Part shown: piece by piece, positions 1-13,600 of the stretch | Numbering within the stretch: the stretch's first letter is position 1 | Layout of the letters: each line of letters starts with the position of its first letter | NCBI GenBank assembly: GCA_016785225.1 | Contig: JAFBJZ010000888.1 | Location: forward strand, 2,918,501-2,982,500 | Direction of reading: 5' to 3' | Source: Psettodes erumei | Lineage: Eukaryota; Chordata; Actinopteri; Pleuronectiformes; Psettodidae | Length of the DNA stretch: 64,000 nt | Made by a program: the position numbers and the translations under genes | The notes under the pieces: model-generated | The model's input: only the letters and a program-made list of their open reading frames with translations | Database searches by the model: none | Told to the model about the DNA's origin: nothing

Positions 1-941
1 GTGCACACGCTCGTGCATGAACACAAGCACAAGCACGTGCACGCATGCGCACACACACACAAACATTAGTTTACTGAACAAAAGGTGCACAGGAAAGGTG
101 ATATTCCTGAGTTCAATGTCGAGTTGTCTACCTCCCAACCTCTAGCGGGATGCAGGGGGAGTTTAATGTTTCAAAGTGGCATGATGCCATTGCTGTGTTC
201 TATGAATATATATCATAACAACACGCAGAGCCTCTGCTACCACAGATAACAGGTTGGCGACCTGAGAGACATTATGTGTGATGGACACAGGAGGCAATAA
301 TGTCGACCATATGGTCCCTTGGGTGTGACTGGTTTCATTGCCAGAGGGAGGCCGGTGACCCCACAGTCTCCCCTGATGACGACAGCCGCTTGGTGTCGAC
401 TCCATGGGGAAAAGACGGGAAAACAAAGCCTCTGCCTCCTGCCTCGCAGCATCCCTCCCAGAAATATGGGGGGGAAAAAATTGCTCGGTTCAGGAAACCC
501 CTACCCATTGTTTTGCTTCCTTCATTAGTCTTTGTGTCAACAGTTTGGTTCGCTATGCGTGTGCCACTGTTTTTGTTCTGCTGCACCCCGGCTGACCTCA
601 GTGCTCTGATGTTTTGACAGATTGTTTCAAAATCCCATCAAGGCAATTTACTGTTTTAAAGTAAAGCAGCCACTTGGACAACATAAGCTGGGCCGCACGG
701 TACACCAAAAGCAAATAAATTGCCGGGTCTAAAATTAAACAAAACTGACGCACAGCAAATCTGCTGCCAAAATTTCATCAGGAAATACTGAGAGGTGAGG
801 CGGGTGCGGCTATGTGTGAGGGCTTGCAGATAAGCACGAGGTGTCAAAAAAATGTAATGTACTACGTAAAAACAGCCATTTTTGGCATTGACAGTGAGCC
901 CATAAAGAGGAACGCTCATCAAGAAAAACAAGATGCCTCTC

Positions 942-947
942 TTTATT
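942..947 (-). terminator. candidate intronic poly(A) signal AATAAA
   Basis: The minus strand reads GAATAAAG, with AATAAA at 947-942. A T-rich stretch (TTGTTTTTCTTG) follows about 12-24 bases downstream, a suitable downstream element. It lies only about 65 bases after the exon 9 donor, so it could end a read-through nfatc1 transcript. Confidence 0.3.
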
Positions 948-1010
948 CAAATAATTTAGAAAATGGAAACTTGCAAACCACGTGTGCACATATTGTTTCA
1001 GGGGACTCAC
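943..1010 (-). other. nfatc1: candidate read-through extension of exon 9 with its own stop
   Basis: If the exon 9 donor is not used, the frame continues for 22 residues after Asp918 ([22 protein letters not shown] is this stretch split as [12 protein letters not shown] and CKFPFSKLFE) and stops at TAA, positions 945-943. The total would be about 940 residues. The stop lies inside an AATAAA signal. This would be a composite terminal exon; no transcript evidence is available. Confidence 0.3.
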
Positions 1011-1673
1011 CATCATCTAAGTACATCTGGTCCAGTTCCTGTGGCTCCTGCTTGACTGTGATGGCCATCGAAGGGGGGCTGGCATCCTCGGATAGCAGGC
1101 TGGGTGGGCTCCCTCCGGCCTGGGCTGAGCTGATTGCCTGAGCCTGACTTGGGCTGTAGGTTTGAACGAACGGGCTCTCCGCAGTCCCACCGGGAGTGGA
1201 AGGGTGGGACACCGGAGAGGATGAGGGGCTGCTGTTGGCATAGATAGGGTGGTAACCATGGGGTCCTGGGCTGTTGAGGTGGCTGGGGCTGCTCTGGGAA
1301 TGGAGCATCCCAAAGCAAGAGCTGTGGTCTGGTGAGGCTGGGTGGGTGAGGTTTGGGCAGCCAGGGGTCTCCTGGATGGGGGGCACCACGGGGCCTGGTG
1401 GTGCCGCATGGGTGGGGCTGCTGGGGAGGCACTTGCTGTATGCCACAGGGGAAAGGTCATGCAGGGTGGGGCTGGAGCTGGGAGACGATGATGGAATGAC
1501 AGCATGGCGAGGCGGGCAGGGAGGGTAGGCACCAACCAGGCAGGCATCAGGATCAGCTACAGGCATGATGGGAGTGAGTCTGGGTTGGCTGTAGTAGGGC
1601 TTTGAATGCATGGTCAGCCCTGCAGTCCCCAGAGAATCATATTCATCATTGGGTTCTGTCTTTATTATCGGCA
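1011..1673 (-). CDS. nfatc1: nfatc1 exon 9, C-terminal transactivation region, residues 698-918
   Basis: Encodes [14 protein letters not shown], then a Pro/Ser-rich low-complexity region ([36 protein letters not shown]) and [15 protein letters not shown]. Two SUMO-type psi-K-x-E motifs are present, IKTE (Lys702) and VKQE (Lys905); mammalian NFATC1 is reported sumoylated at the matching lysines. The exon corresponds to the long B/C-type C terminus, not the short A form. Acceptor is T7 then C8 then AG (1674-1690). Donor GTGAGT at 1010, phase 1, leads to the missing last exon (VNEIIRNDL-like in relatives). Confidence 0.96.
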
Positions 1674-4600
1674 CTGGGGGGGGAAAAAAAAGTAGAAAGA
1701 AAGGTGGAGACATTAAAAAAACGTGCTGGGGATCCACGTGGCACAAAGAGTGCACGAGCGAGGCTGTGTAAAGCAGTAAGCAGGCACAATCGTGGCCACA
1801 GTACCCTCCGTAATCCAAACAAACAACCACCAGTGGATATGGGCTCAGTGTCAACTTGGCAGAGTCCTCTAACAGAGAAACCCTCACGTCTTCCACCCGC
1901 CACCCCTCGTTACCACCGCATGAAAAAAAGCAAAAGAATAGGGGGGAAAGAAAAATGGATGAGTCATCAGTGTGGAAAGCCACAGCTGGGTCTAATAATG
2001 AATAAGACCTATTTTCTTTGGACTGTCCTCCGGCTCTGATATCCAATAAAAGACTTCTGTAAAGCACTGGGCTGCTGCTGTTGCCGCCGCTGCTGCTGCT
2101 CGAATAGCTCGGGACCCCTAGGTTTCCTCCACACTCCAGAAGTAATTGTTTCTCTCAGGACCAAAAGATAGGGGGAGAGGGCGAAAAAAAGTAGATGATT
2201 TGATTTTGATTAGGCTGCCTGAGCTCCTTAAGAGGCTGTAGAGCAGTGCCTGTGGTTTCGGGAGCTTTAGGCCTCAGCTAATGCAGGAGAGTGCAGTGAC
2301 CCCACTTGATCATCCTGTCTCCTCTCTTCTGAATTCTAATCCAGCGCAGACTGTCTGCGCTGTTTCCTGATTAGCTCTGACTGACAGGTATCACTTGCTT
2401 CCTGTCCACTGTCAAGAGTAGTTAGAGAAAACAATAAAGGCCTTCTATTAATTGAACATTTCAGTCTCAAATATATGGCCTGCATTGAGAGATGGGGAGC
2501 GATCCATATTAACAAGCTCAGTGTTGGTATTATATAAGTACACATGCACAGACTGTGCCAGCACAAAACTAATAGGGCAGTGTTAAGATACCCAGATGCA
2601 TAGCAAAGGCTTCTGAGTCACAATGGACACACTGTTTTTACTTCTACACTTTGTTAAAATGTGTTAATGGGTGTGGTGAGCGTTTGATGCCAACCATTAA
2701 GAGCTTTCTGGCTAAACTTGCTCCAAGTGACATTTATTCAAAGGCATACAGATGTCAATATGAATAATAACTCTGTCTTTGCTGTGTGTTTTCCATTGTA
2801 CACAACAGAACATTGAAGTGACAAATAAAAGCAAAGGGTGCAAAAGAAATGTATGAAGTGTTCGCGCGTCATATGAAAAACATTCTGTTTTTCAGTGTGT
2901 TATTATTTTTGCGGGAGCTGGATTTGAAAAGACATTAATCGCGCCTGGGGCCTCCGGGGTGCTGAGCTGCGGTGCAGTGATAATGCAGCAGGGAGCACAT
3001 TTACGTCAGCCCTGTCTGCTTTCGGAGCCCAGAGACCAGGCCGGGTGTCTGGGGGTGCATCGTAAGGCGAGTCCCATGATGCACGGGCCTTCTTCTACAC
3101 AGCCTGGGGAATAACAAGCGAGTCACATGGTGCGCACTACAGCCACAGTCGCTTCCTTGAGCGATTGTCTTTCCCTTCCCTGGCTTCCCTTTTAGTGGGA
3201 CAGGATGGCACAGTGCCATGGAGCCAGCAGTGTGATGTCAGAGTTGTCATGTGGAAATGTCATAACGAAATCAAACCACATCTTTCCTTCACTTCAGGAA
3301 CTTTTTAGAGTATCTAAGCTGAGGCAAGTTCATGATGTTAAATGAAGTCAAAACTTTTAATTATCATCAAGTTTGCTGGGTCCTGAAAACTGGTATACTG
3401 TAAGTGTAAGTAAGATCAGAGAAATGCCTTTGACCATAACCAACAGCGATGGGATGCTCTTATCCTTTGCAACTCCAGTCAAAACCAGTTAGGCAAGACA
3501 GGTGTATTTTTAAAGGGGAGTTTGGTTTATGGCACATAAAGGTATTTCTTCACTGTGAAGTAACTTGTAAACATCATTTTCCTCTTTGCCTTCTGGCTTT
3601 GTGCAAGACTGGCAAAATAGGAACTCAATTCACATTGGACTAATAGCCTTTCTTCAAAGTTTCATGCATTTTTTCCGAGACTCTCCCGTCTCTGCTACAG
3701 ATATAAACAGAGGTCTCCCTCCAGCTTGATCCATCTGTGTGTCTCCTTTCCACTTTGTATGTGAGCTGAGAAACAGATTCACCAGGCGAGTCCCAGCTTC
3801 AGCTGGCTTCTATTTCCTCCCAACCTGTGGGTTATGGCCCACAGACAGTTGATGCTCTGCACATGGTTTTCTCTCCAGCTCTGGCAGTTCCCCCTCTGTC
3901 TGCTCACATTAAACTGATCAGGCCTGATCTGTGTATTTTATTGAGCACTCGTTTCCGTCTCCGAAGGGGATGACATAGATGTCATAGACATAGATGTGTG
4001 TGTCTGTGCCTGTATTAGTGTATTTGATTAGGAAGGGCGAGTGAACGGGGCTTATATAGATTTGTAAAGTATCATCAGAGGGAGACCTGTGTAGCCATTG
4101 GGCATGTTGGCTCCTGGGATACAAAAGGATCTGATTCTCATTTCTGATGCTCATATGTTGGGATGTGACTTTGTCATTCCACTGTAGAAAAATCAGGGCT
4201 CATCTTATTGTAGAAATGCTGAACTCATCTTGTTCCATCTGCATGACTCTGCAGTGACATTTAAAATGGAGCAGGTGGTAGTTCATTAAATCAAAGGTAC
4301 CTGGTGCACTGTGTCCCACTGTGCGCGCAATCTGGTCACCCAGCATACTGAGGGCTTTAGTGTGTAATAGGTGAGTCAGACAAAGCCCAAAGCTGTAGAC
4401 ATGACAGGAACAGTTCAGCCTTTGTCCATTTTTTTTGGAAAAACATGACCATGCAAATATTTACAAAAAAAAGAACAATGTGTGGTTCATTAACTTTTCC
4501 TGTATGTGTCACAGAGAACATGTTGCTGACTCTCTCCTCTCCAGCTCCAACCACAAACCAGGGCGGGGGGGTCGGCACCCGTTTGTGTTAAGAATAGAAC

Positions 4601-7600
4601 TTGATATTACAGAGGAATCTCCAAACGGCCTGTAAAAATAAAGGGGTTCCGAGAAGTTCTTCGCTCGAGCTTCGGTCACTGCCAGCGCTTTTCTGGCGTT
4701 TGTTGTTTAATGTGGTTGGTGAAAAACTGTTTCTTATTTGAAGAGCAACACGTCACGTCTCTACTCACGCAAGAATGATTGGAAGGGCGCTTGGAAAAGC
4801 GAGGCTCATTCCGGGAGCCAGACAAAGACACTTGTGCTGCATTTACATCGCAGCATCACAGACGAAGACGTACTTAATGCTGCTGATGGTACATCTAAAC
4901 TGACAACGTCTTCTGGATCCTTTTGCTGAAAAATCATTTTAGCTTACGTTCAACTCTTGAGCAGAAAGAAATACCTAACTGTTGTGTTCTATATATTATA
5001 TTTTTATATAATTATATCTTTTTATTTTTATATTTTTATTCCATTTATGAATTAAACTTTAAAATTAAAATTCTTTAAAATTAACCCTTTTTTACATTTC
5101 TGGAAGACTAAAGGTCAAGTTTAATTGTTCACTTAAGCACAACTAAAGGATTGCATTGTTCATAGACACACTTGACCTATGTGCTTACTGACATACTGTA
5201 TTGCGCAGTGCTAGGTCAGATTTCTAAATCCTGTTTTAACTTCACAGTGCATTATTGTGGCAATGTTTCAACAGGTCTGCAGCGCCCCTTCACTCATATC
5301 ACCGGAGCTTATCTTTGTCTGTCAGCTAGTAAGAGTGGGAGCAGGCATGTTTCCATTAGACTGCATCTGATAATAATATGTTATAACTCTAAAGGCAGGG
5401 CTGAGAGGAGATAAAAATCTCCTTACATGTCTGAAACAATACTGTCTCCATTGAAACAACATGTCTGATTGGAACTGAGGGGATCATGCAGCACTGTGAA
5501 ACTTTTATCCGGATGTCTTTAGTTCTTCAAATGCAGGCATCAGCGTTTGGCCACAGCAGGTGCCAACTGCCTTTGCATTAGCGTGAAAGAATAACAAGGT
5601 GGTCACATGACCTGAATGGAAAATAAAGGTGGTTTTCACCAGCATCTGTGTCCAAAAGAGTGTTTGCTTCACCCTTCCGGTGTTTCAAACAAGTCGGGCT
5701 ATTTAAAGCATTTGGTTTGCCTTTTTATAGATGAGCAGACACCAGAGTGTGAAAGAAATGTTCTCTCTAAACAACGTCAGTGACCACAACTGTGCTTGAA
5801 GTGGGACGGCGGGCCGGAAGAGTCTTTTCATACGAGCAAGCAAAGAAGAAAAAAAAGTGTTGACAGCAGCGTGTGTATGTGCATTTGAGTGTGTGGGTGT
5901 CCTCCCCAGCCCACCCCGAGTACCTGGCCACAGTGTTGGTTGTTTCTCTCAGTGTTGACACATACAATGAAACCCTCAAAAGCAAACAGCCTCACGAGAA
6001 TTTCCTCGTTCTTTGTTGCTGTATTGAAACCATGAAAGTGTTACAGTGATCGGTGCTACAGAGCATCTGTTTACACTGATTATAACCTTTATGCAGTAAT
6101 TCTTTGTGAACCCTTTTCAGTCAGTGAGCACTCATTAGTCACTAAGCCGGCTAGCATCAAGAATAAAAATTAAAACAACATTATTGCTATTTATATTTCT
6201 GGCTTCATTTATAATTACAACCATGTTACTCAAACTCTGTAATGATACATTAGACTATAATACGTGTTGGGCAGAGCAAGTTGCAACTCTCCTTTTGTCA
6301 CCCTTGGAGTTTTGAGTAATGAGATTCTGCACCCAGATCAGTTCCGCCTCAGATGTTATCCTGCACAGATGCAACACTTGGCTTTTTTTTTAAAAAAAAA
6401 TCTGTTTTTTAGAAAGATGGTGTGTTTTAAATTTTAATGTGTCTTCAAAAGTGTGTTAAATCTCAAAATAGAACCCAGTATCCTGTGCTTCATGATCTCT
6501 TTGGCTGTAACACTTGTGAGTTAATTATGCTTCTCTGAGAAGACACTGGCCCTGCTTGTGTGGTCCACACTGTACTTGTGGTTTACTTGGCAGCGAAAGA
6601 GAGAACACAACAAGTCATCTTTTAATTAGAGCTGTGTTTATACTCAGGGAGATGACTTAGAGAAGTATAGTGGAGGCTGATAAGCTGCTATCTCTCTCTC
6701 CCTCTCTCTCCCTCTGTTTCTTTCTTTCTCCATGGTAGGACAGTATATGAAATTGATATGCTATATATGGCCACAGCTAGTCTTCCCCACATTGGTGCAG
6801 TTACCCACAATGCACTCGTACATCACATAATCAGGCAACTCCAAATAGGGCCCTGCTCCACTTTCTCTCAGAGCTACATCCAGAATCCCAATCACTTATC
6901 TCCTGTGGCCATAAATACATCTGCTGATAATCTAAATGTCACGTTGTATTAACAGTTGCAGAGTTAAAATGCAGTGTGTGCTATCCCAGCAGCATCAGAC
7001 CCATTTGGCACTGATCGATGAAAACAAGATACCATTGTTTTGATCTGATGAATCTCACAAAGGTTGGTTATCATGAAGGGAGGTGGGTCTTGTAAATGAA
7101 GGTAGGAAGCCCAAACCAGCTGGGATGATGTGGGTGTGGAAAGTTCACTAAATAAGTAAAATTCACTACACCTTCCTTTAACCAGCACAGTCATTTAGAT
7201 CCAGGAGAAAGGCAAGGCTCCAGAGTAAAGCTCAATACCCAACAGCAGAAGACTGTGGCTCCACATAACAATGGGAAGCATTGTTTGCTTAGTCAACCCT
7301 CTTTTGGATACATAAGATGAAAATAACGGTACTGAAGTGGGATTCCCGAAACTGATATCACAGCTGATATTTCACCTGCACCTTCTGTGAAAAAAGTCAG
7401 CTCCCAATGTCATTTCCAGACTGAACTCTTCTCTAAGCCCTTTACCAATACATTCTTTAAATTCCAATGTGAAAGCCATCTATAAACACTGAGGCCAGTT
7501 ACACATGATAAACACGCGCTGAGGTATTCCTCGGTTTTCAGGTTGTGACACGAAGGACAGGGCAAAGCACTGCAGTAGAAAGGTGTGTGCGCATTCAGAG

Positions 7601-10600
7601 GTGTGTTGGTGAACCAGGGGGGCATTGTTTGAGGCGGGGTGTGAAAGTCAGGTCGCCAGGGGATTGACTTCTCTACATTAACAGCGCTCGGAGGCTCTGT
7701 CACTCAGCAGGTACACCTCATCGCTGGGGAACGCTGGTCTCACTGCAGAATAAACACACCTCACGTCTTCTGCTCTCATTCACGGACTACAGCCAAATGG
7801 TGCCAGCCATAATGTTAAAAACAGAGACTGAAAGCTGGCCACAAATTCCATGCGGCATGCTGACGGGTGGCGGTAAACTATGGTGAGTGGATGTCAAGAC
7901 CTGGAGAAGTACTCCACATGAAGAGTGTGCAGCTTCTGTGTCCTTAAATGTCACCGCTAACAAAAAAGATGGGAAATATTTGTGATGATTACCATTAGGA
8001 GGCAGGTAGGTGAAGCGCTGGCACTGGCTCCTCTTCCTCTTGCCGTTGCAGACGTAGAAGTTCACGTGCACCGGGCTGGATATTCTCTGGTTTCTGTAAG
8101 GTGGGATCTCCACAACAAGAGTGCTCTGAAACACAAAAAAAAGATATTTCACCTTTATGAGACAAGACAGCTGCTGATACCATCAAAAAATAATGTCCTC
8201 TAGTTGTAGTCACTCGTCTGATTTCATGTCACTCCCTAAATGTAAATTTGTAGTATAACTTCCTGCAGCATATTAATCAACTGCTATGTTTATTTTACAG
8301 CTGGCCTGCGTTTAGGATACTGTTTCCAAGAGGCTTGACTTGGATCAGCTCTAAATGAGCTCGTCTGAACTGTGTAGACGCAGTAGTAGAGAGCTTGATG
8401 TTGGTCCAGTGCCTGTGTTTGTATCTGAGGAAAACCCCAGGGTTTTAGCTGTGCTCCCTTACAGCCCAAGAGGAGAGAGGTAGCCAGCTTATTTGTTTGC
8501 ACAGCCATGCCTCCCTGTGGAGAGGCTCGCCTGTCCCCCTTCCCCTTAGGCCAGACTTCAGCAAGTCTGTGCGGATGTGAACTTTCGACTATTTTCTTTC
8601 TGACAAGGGAACATGGGGAGAGAATTTGTCTGAGCGTTTGTGTCTAATTCCTGGGATGGCTGTCACTCTCGCGGGGGTTTCAGCGGGCCAGAACAGGGCA
8701 CTAGGACAGGAAGCAGGTTTTTGTCGCTCATCGCTGTGCATGGAGGAAGGTGGGGAGGTCGAGGGGAGTTGGAGGGGTGGTGGTCTGCATTCTCAGCCCC
8801 AGTCTGCGCTCCAGATGATGACAAAGAAAATATGCAGGTGGCTGATTGAGTTTTCTACGTGTGTGCGAGCACATGGCTTTCCATTTCCATCCTAACCAAT
8901 GAAAGTTAGCACGCTCTGGACACCAATAAAAACAGAGTCAGGAAGCCAGCCCGGAGCACTTTAAAGTAGATTGGTGGCAACTGACACAAGAAGGAGGCCA
9001 GTTCTTTCTTGCTGTCCCTCACCATTTGTTTGTTAGATACACAAATAAACACTCTGTAGTATTTGTCTTTCATCGACTTCACCTCCCCACACCGCCGCCC
9101 CCGACCGAGCCTGGCGCGCCTGCTAATTTTCCAGCATCTGGGACTCCAGCCATGGCACATCAGCCAGCCCTACAGGCCAATTAGACTTCAGAGTTCATAT
9201 TTACCCTCCTGATGCAACCAGGTCATTTACCTGAGTGAAAGAACAGCAACAACAAGGGGAAAAACACCCTCAAGTTGCAGCATTTAGACAAGCTCGGTTT
9301 ATTTTAGACCCCGCGTATGTGTGAATTGCCTCAGTTAGTTTACACAAAAAATGGGTAGGGGGTGGGGGGAGGATGACACGCTACTGATGAAAGGGCATCA
9401 GCTTTTCAAAACATACTGTCATCACACACAAGCAAACAGGTTCTTACCAACCCTTTACTTTACTCTCCACATTGAAAACAGATCTAACGAACCTCGGTGA
9501 AATCTTAATTAACTCCAGAGCACGGGCAGCTTTCTGGGACACGTGGAACAACATTTGCTACACTCCCTCTCTTGACGATTCCCTTTCACTGCATTTTATT
9601 TTAACACAATCTGAATGTGAGACTGGACGTCAGTAAAACGAGCACGCGGGTCTATTTTCTCATTACAGCGCTCATGAAAAGCAGCAGGTAAAAAAACCTT
9701 CAAAAAACGGGGGTGTAATCCACCCTTGGCTTCTTGATCCCAGCGCAGACGAGGTGTTTAAGTCCAATTCACCACACTGCAACACTTTGCTGTGAACTAA
9801 CCGTCTGGCTATGCTGGGCCGTGGCATGAGTGTTTGTGCGTATGCGCGTACTTCCATTTTGTAATTCATGCATGTATTTTGTTTTTCTGCGCATGCTAAA
9901 CGCATTAACAATATGACAGCTTGCGTTTACTTCCGTGAGGTTACAGAGATTTTGCGTAAATTCCATTCAGGATTGCATGGGCTAATCATCATTGTCTGTG
10001 TTGCAACTTGTAATGCCTTAGCAAAGGTTACATCATTGCAGGGGACAGATGAGTAGGAGACAGAGAGAGGTGCAGAGAAAGTATCAAGGGATGGTGGGAT
10101 GAAGACAGCAGGAGCATTTTCAATTAGGTGAACTTACAGATTTGATGGAGTCCTTGTCAACTTTGGCTTCTGTCTCCCACAGATGATGTCCATCTATTGA
10201 TGAAAGAATAAAATACAAAATTTAGTATGCTGCATTGTAAACTAAATCATTGAGATGGATCTTAAATGGAAGGCTATGTTTTGCAGATGATACACGTATT
10301 GATAAAGATGTGTGGTTTGGGGGGTTAGGGCATTGGGGGTTTAAATTTTAGATAAGTGCAGTGCTAGAAAAAATGAATCATCAATCAGTTACTTGACAGT
10401 TTATTATAAGTCATTAATGAAGCATAAATGCCAAGCATTTGCTGAGGTGGAGATATGCTGCTTCTTTAAGTCTTTTTAAAAGTCAAAACCTTTTTGCATG
10501 AAAAAAACAGGATTTTACACAATACATTATGACTCAGTTCATAAAAGATTGTGTCTGTTTAATCCCTGATCTTCAGCTGGGACTGGATGTCCATTAAGTT

Positions 10601-13600
10601 CTGCACTATTTTCGTCCCTTCATTAAATCTTCCCTTATTTCTATTCTTAAATCTGCTCTGTAAAATTACCAAAAAAACCCAGCAGCTTTCGTTTGTTCTT
10701 GCTTTCTTCTCATCTCCATCTTGTTGTGGTAAGGAGGTTTCCCTTGCTGCCATGCAATAAAGGCCTGTGAGCCACTACAGCTGTTGGGAGCCTGCAGAAG
10801 CTCAGCTCACATTCTTTGGGTTTTCTCTGTGATTTCATGCCACACCTTAGTGAACAGACGCTCTGGGCTCTGCTAAGGAAATCAGCACCGACCAAAGTGC
10901 CAGTCCCCCCCACACTTTTTTTTTCAGAACCGATGACTCATTAGGGCTGTCAGAAATAGAAGTGACACAGAACAGCCTTTGTCTCAGTGGCACACCACGT
11001 GAGGCAACAGCATGGGCACTGTGGCACTGCTGCTCCACCACTCTGGTGGGGTGAGCAGCAGCTGTGCCTGTATTGATACGACAATACAGTCACTGCTGAA
11101 ATGCTGCACTTTGCTTCTGGGACAGGAAGCCATCAGATAAGATAATCAGAGTCAGTTCCCAAATAGTCCAGCAGCTCTGGAAGATGTAAAACCCTTGTTT
11201 TTTTTTCTCCAAAGCATTATGTTTTTCACATCATGCAGCGAGCGAAAGTATAAAGGATTGCAGTCATGGTGAGCCGTGGTAGTGGGGGCGGGTGGTCAGC
11301 TTTATTATTCAGAGAGTGAACATCAGTAGATATCTCTTTCCAAAATGGCCATATTAAAACTCGCGGAAAGAGAAAAACAGACGGGGAATGGATCAGATAA
11401 GGGTTTTCTATTTGAACTCAGGGAAATAAGAGTTGCATATGGCCTTTCTGTGATGTAGATGATGTGAAGGGCTGAGGAACAGAAGCGAGGCGATGCGCCT
11501 ATAGAACCGCCACGGGGCACAGAAACGATACAGTGCGTGTGGCAGGTGATTGAGACGCACAGAAGAATGAGGCTCACGTAATGCTGTGAAGTGGCTGTAA
11601 GAGTATGGAAGGGCAATTAGAGGGAGCATAGACGGGGAGAAGGTCAGAGTAAGGGAGAGAGACGGAGACAGACAGAGATGAGCGTTCCTCATGTTACGTC
11701 TAGGGGAACCAAGAGGGAATCTCACCCGCCTCCGCTCTGGGAGACACTCCAAGAGGGAAACCTTAGACTACGACGTCAACCCCAGCCTCCACTAGTAAAC
11801 ATGTTTTTCAAACTTTTCTTCCTCTCTTTCTCTCTCTACCTACCTCTTGATCTTTCCTATCAACCTTATACCCACTGATCACTTTGCCCCACAAAACTTC
11901 TCAACAACTGCTCTGTCAGACTTGTCAAATTTAAAACTGAGACCGAGCTGGGACGGGGCCACATGTGGCATACCTTTTGCGAGTCAGAGAGCACTGCACG
12001 ACTGATAACCACAGAACTTTCCATTCACTCCTTCTTCCCTGCAACATCTGCAAAATGCTTCTGTTCCCGACAACACCTCCTCCTTCATGCAGCCTCCACC
12101 CACGCGTAATGCACACACACAGAAGCAGACAAATGCACGCATGCAACCACAGTATCCTCTACCTTTGTTCTGGCCGTCAGCTTGAGTGATACGACAGGGA
12201 AGCACAAAACAATAGGTGGTGTATAAGAGCTGCACCCGGGGAAGTCTCGCTATAAGGCAGTCACATGCAAGCACGCAGACACATTGCAGAAACACACACA
12301 CTGATTCTTAGATGTTGTGCTCAAAGGTGCACCAACAAGCTGTCTGTTTCTCCTCATGACTCACTTGTGCAAATGAGATCTGCAAAGACTAACATCAATA
12401 CAGAAATCCAGGACAACACACACATTCATCAGGCAATTAGACTGTATGGAGGGTGAGGCTTCTTGGAGTCATCTCTCCTTTGGTTCATGACAACAAATAA
12501 TGTTGTGTGCATGGTGACAACAAGACAACAGCGTTGCTGTTCTCAGACGCATACTCTCATTTGTCTTTGTCGTGACAGATGTTTGGCGAATGATAAAGAT
12601 GGTTTAATATCTACTGCATCCCGATAAGACTACTAAGAGATAGCTGAATAGTGACATCTTTGTCCTCACGCTGACCCTACAGGCTTTGGCTTTTTCTCTT
12701 TTTGCACTGACAGCCAGAGGTGAGCTTTGCTTTTAAAGTGTTATGTTGTGCACATCAACTTCCACTGCCCAAAGAGAGTTCACTTCAATATTTCTGAGGA
12801 TGGAAAATGTGATTCACATGCTTAATTGCGGAGGTTGTCTTGTGAAACAACCCAGAAGAATTTTGCAGCTATGCCTCTTTTCCAGAGATGATTTTCAAGA
12901 GTATTTTTCCTCTCTTTCCTGTTTACACATATCAAGTTTATTTTCCATTTTAGTACCACTCTGCTGCTGCTACCTGGACTGAAAATGCTTCAGGAATTTT
13001 GCTCATATTTTCATGGCAATTAACTTGTTGTCCAATGAGGAGCAAAGCCAAAAGGCCAAAGGGGTTCCCCCTTGACTGATCCCAGAGGTACAGCTGCTTT
13101 CCCCTATGAAGCACCTGGCCTCTGCCAATCTGAGGACTGCTGAAATTGGAGAAATGTGGGTCTGCATTGGATCGAGAGGCTTCCGTATAAATTATGGCCT
13201 GACAGTAGATTTGTGATGGGTTTATAGTCAGGAAGTGAGTTATTATTGGTGTATAACAGGGAAAGCGTGAGCTGACTTGACCTGTGGGAGCAGGCTGAGG
13301 AGGATGACGGCCAGCAGAGTCAGATTTCATCCTTTTATCAAGTCTCCAGCTGTGTGGCATTGAGTCTGAAAATTATCTAAAGGCTGAGAGTGATGGCTGG
13401 AGGATTTCCCAGACTTTTAAACTTGTATATTTGTGTAGTGCAATGGGTTCACAAGGACGATATCATGGTTGGCTGCTTTCCATGGTGTTTTACGAAGTAT
13501 ATCACAGTCGGGCGCAGGTCATAGCAACATTTCTTCAAGATATATCACTATTGTGATCATATGGGAGGGCATTCCTTGAGACCTGCCCCTTTTATCTGTC

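Larger units (their letters stand above)
1..1010 (-). other. nfatc1 intron 9, partial
   Basis: Starts at the GTGAGT donor of exon 9 and runs off the left edge. I looked for a short last exon encoding an NEIIRNDL-like end and saw none. The first 70 bases are CA-rich simple sequence. Small open frames on both strands here match nothing I know. Confidence 0.8.

Noticed and set aside
1..942. Search for the final nfatc1 exon
   Set aside because: No NEIIRNDL-like segment after an acceptor on the minus strand. The exon is probably outside the window.
1013..1547. 139- and 176-codon frames in other registers over exon 9
   Set aside because: Shadows of the Pro/Ser-rich coding exon.
943..2067. Single 374-codon open frame across exon 9 and into intron 8
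   Set aside because: The part before the T7C8AG acceptor at 1674 has no NFAT similarity, and exon 8 joins at 1673 in perfect phase. The upstream extension is intronic.
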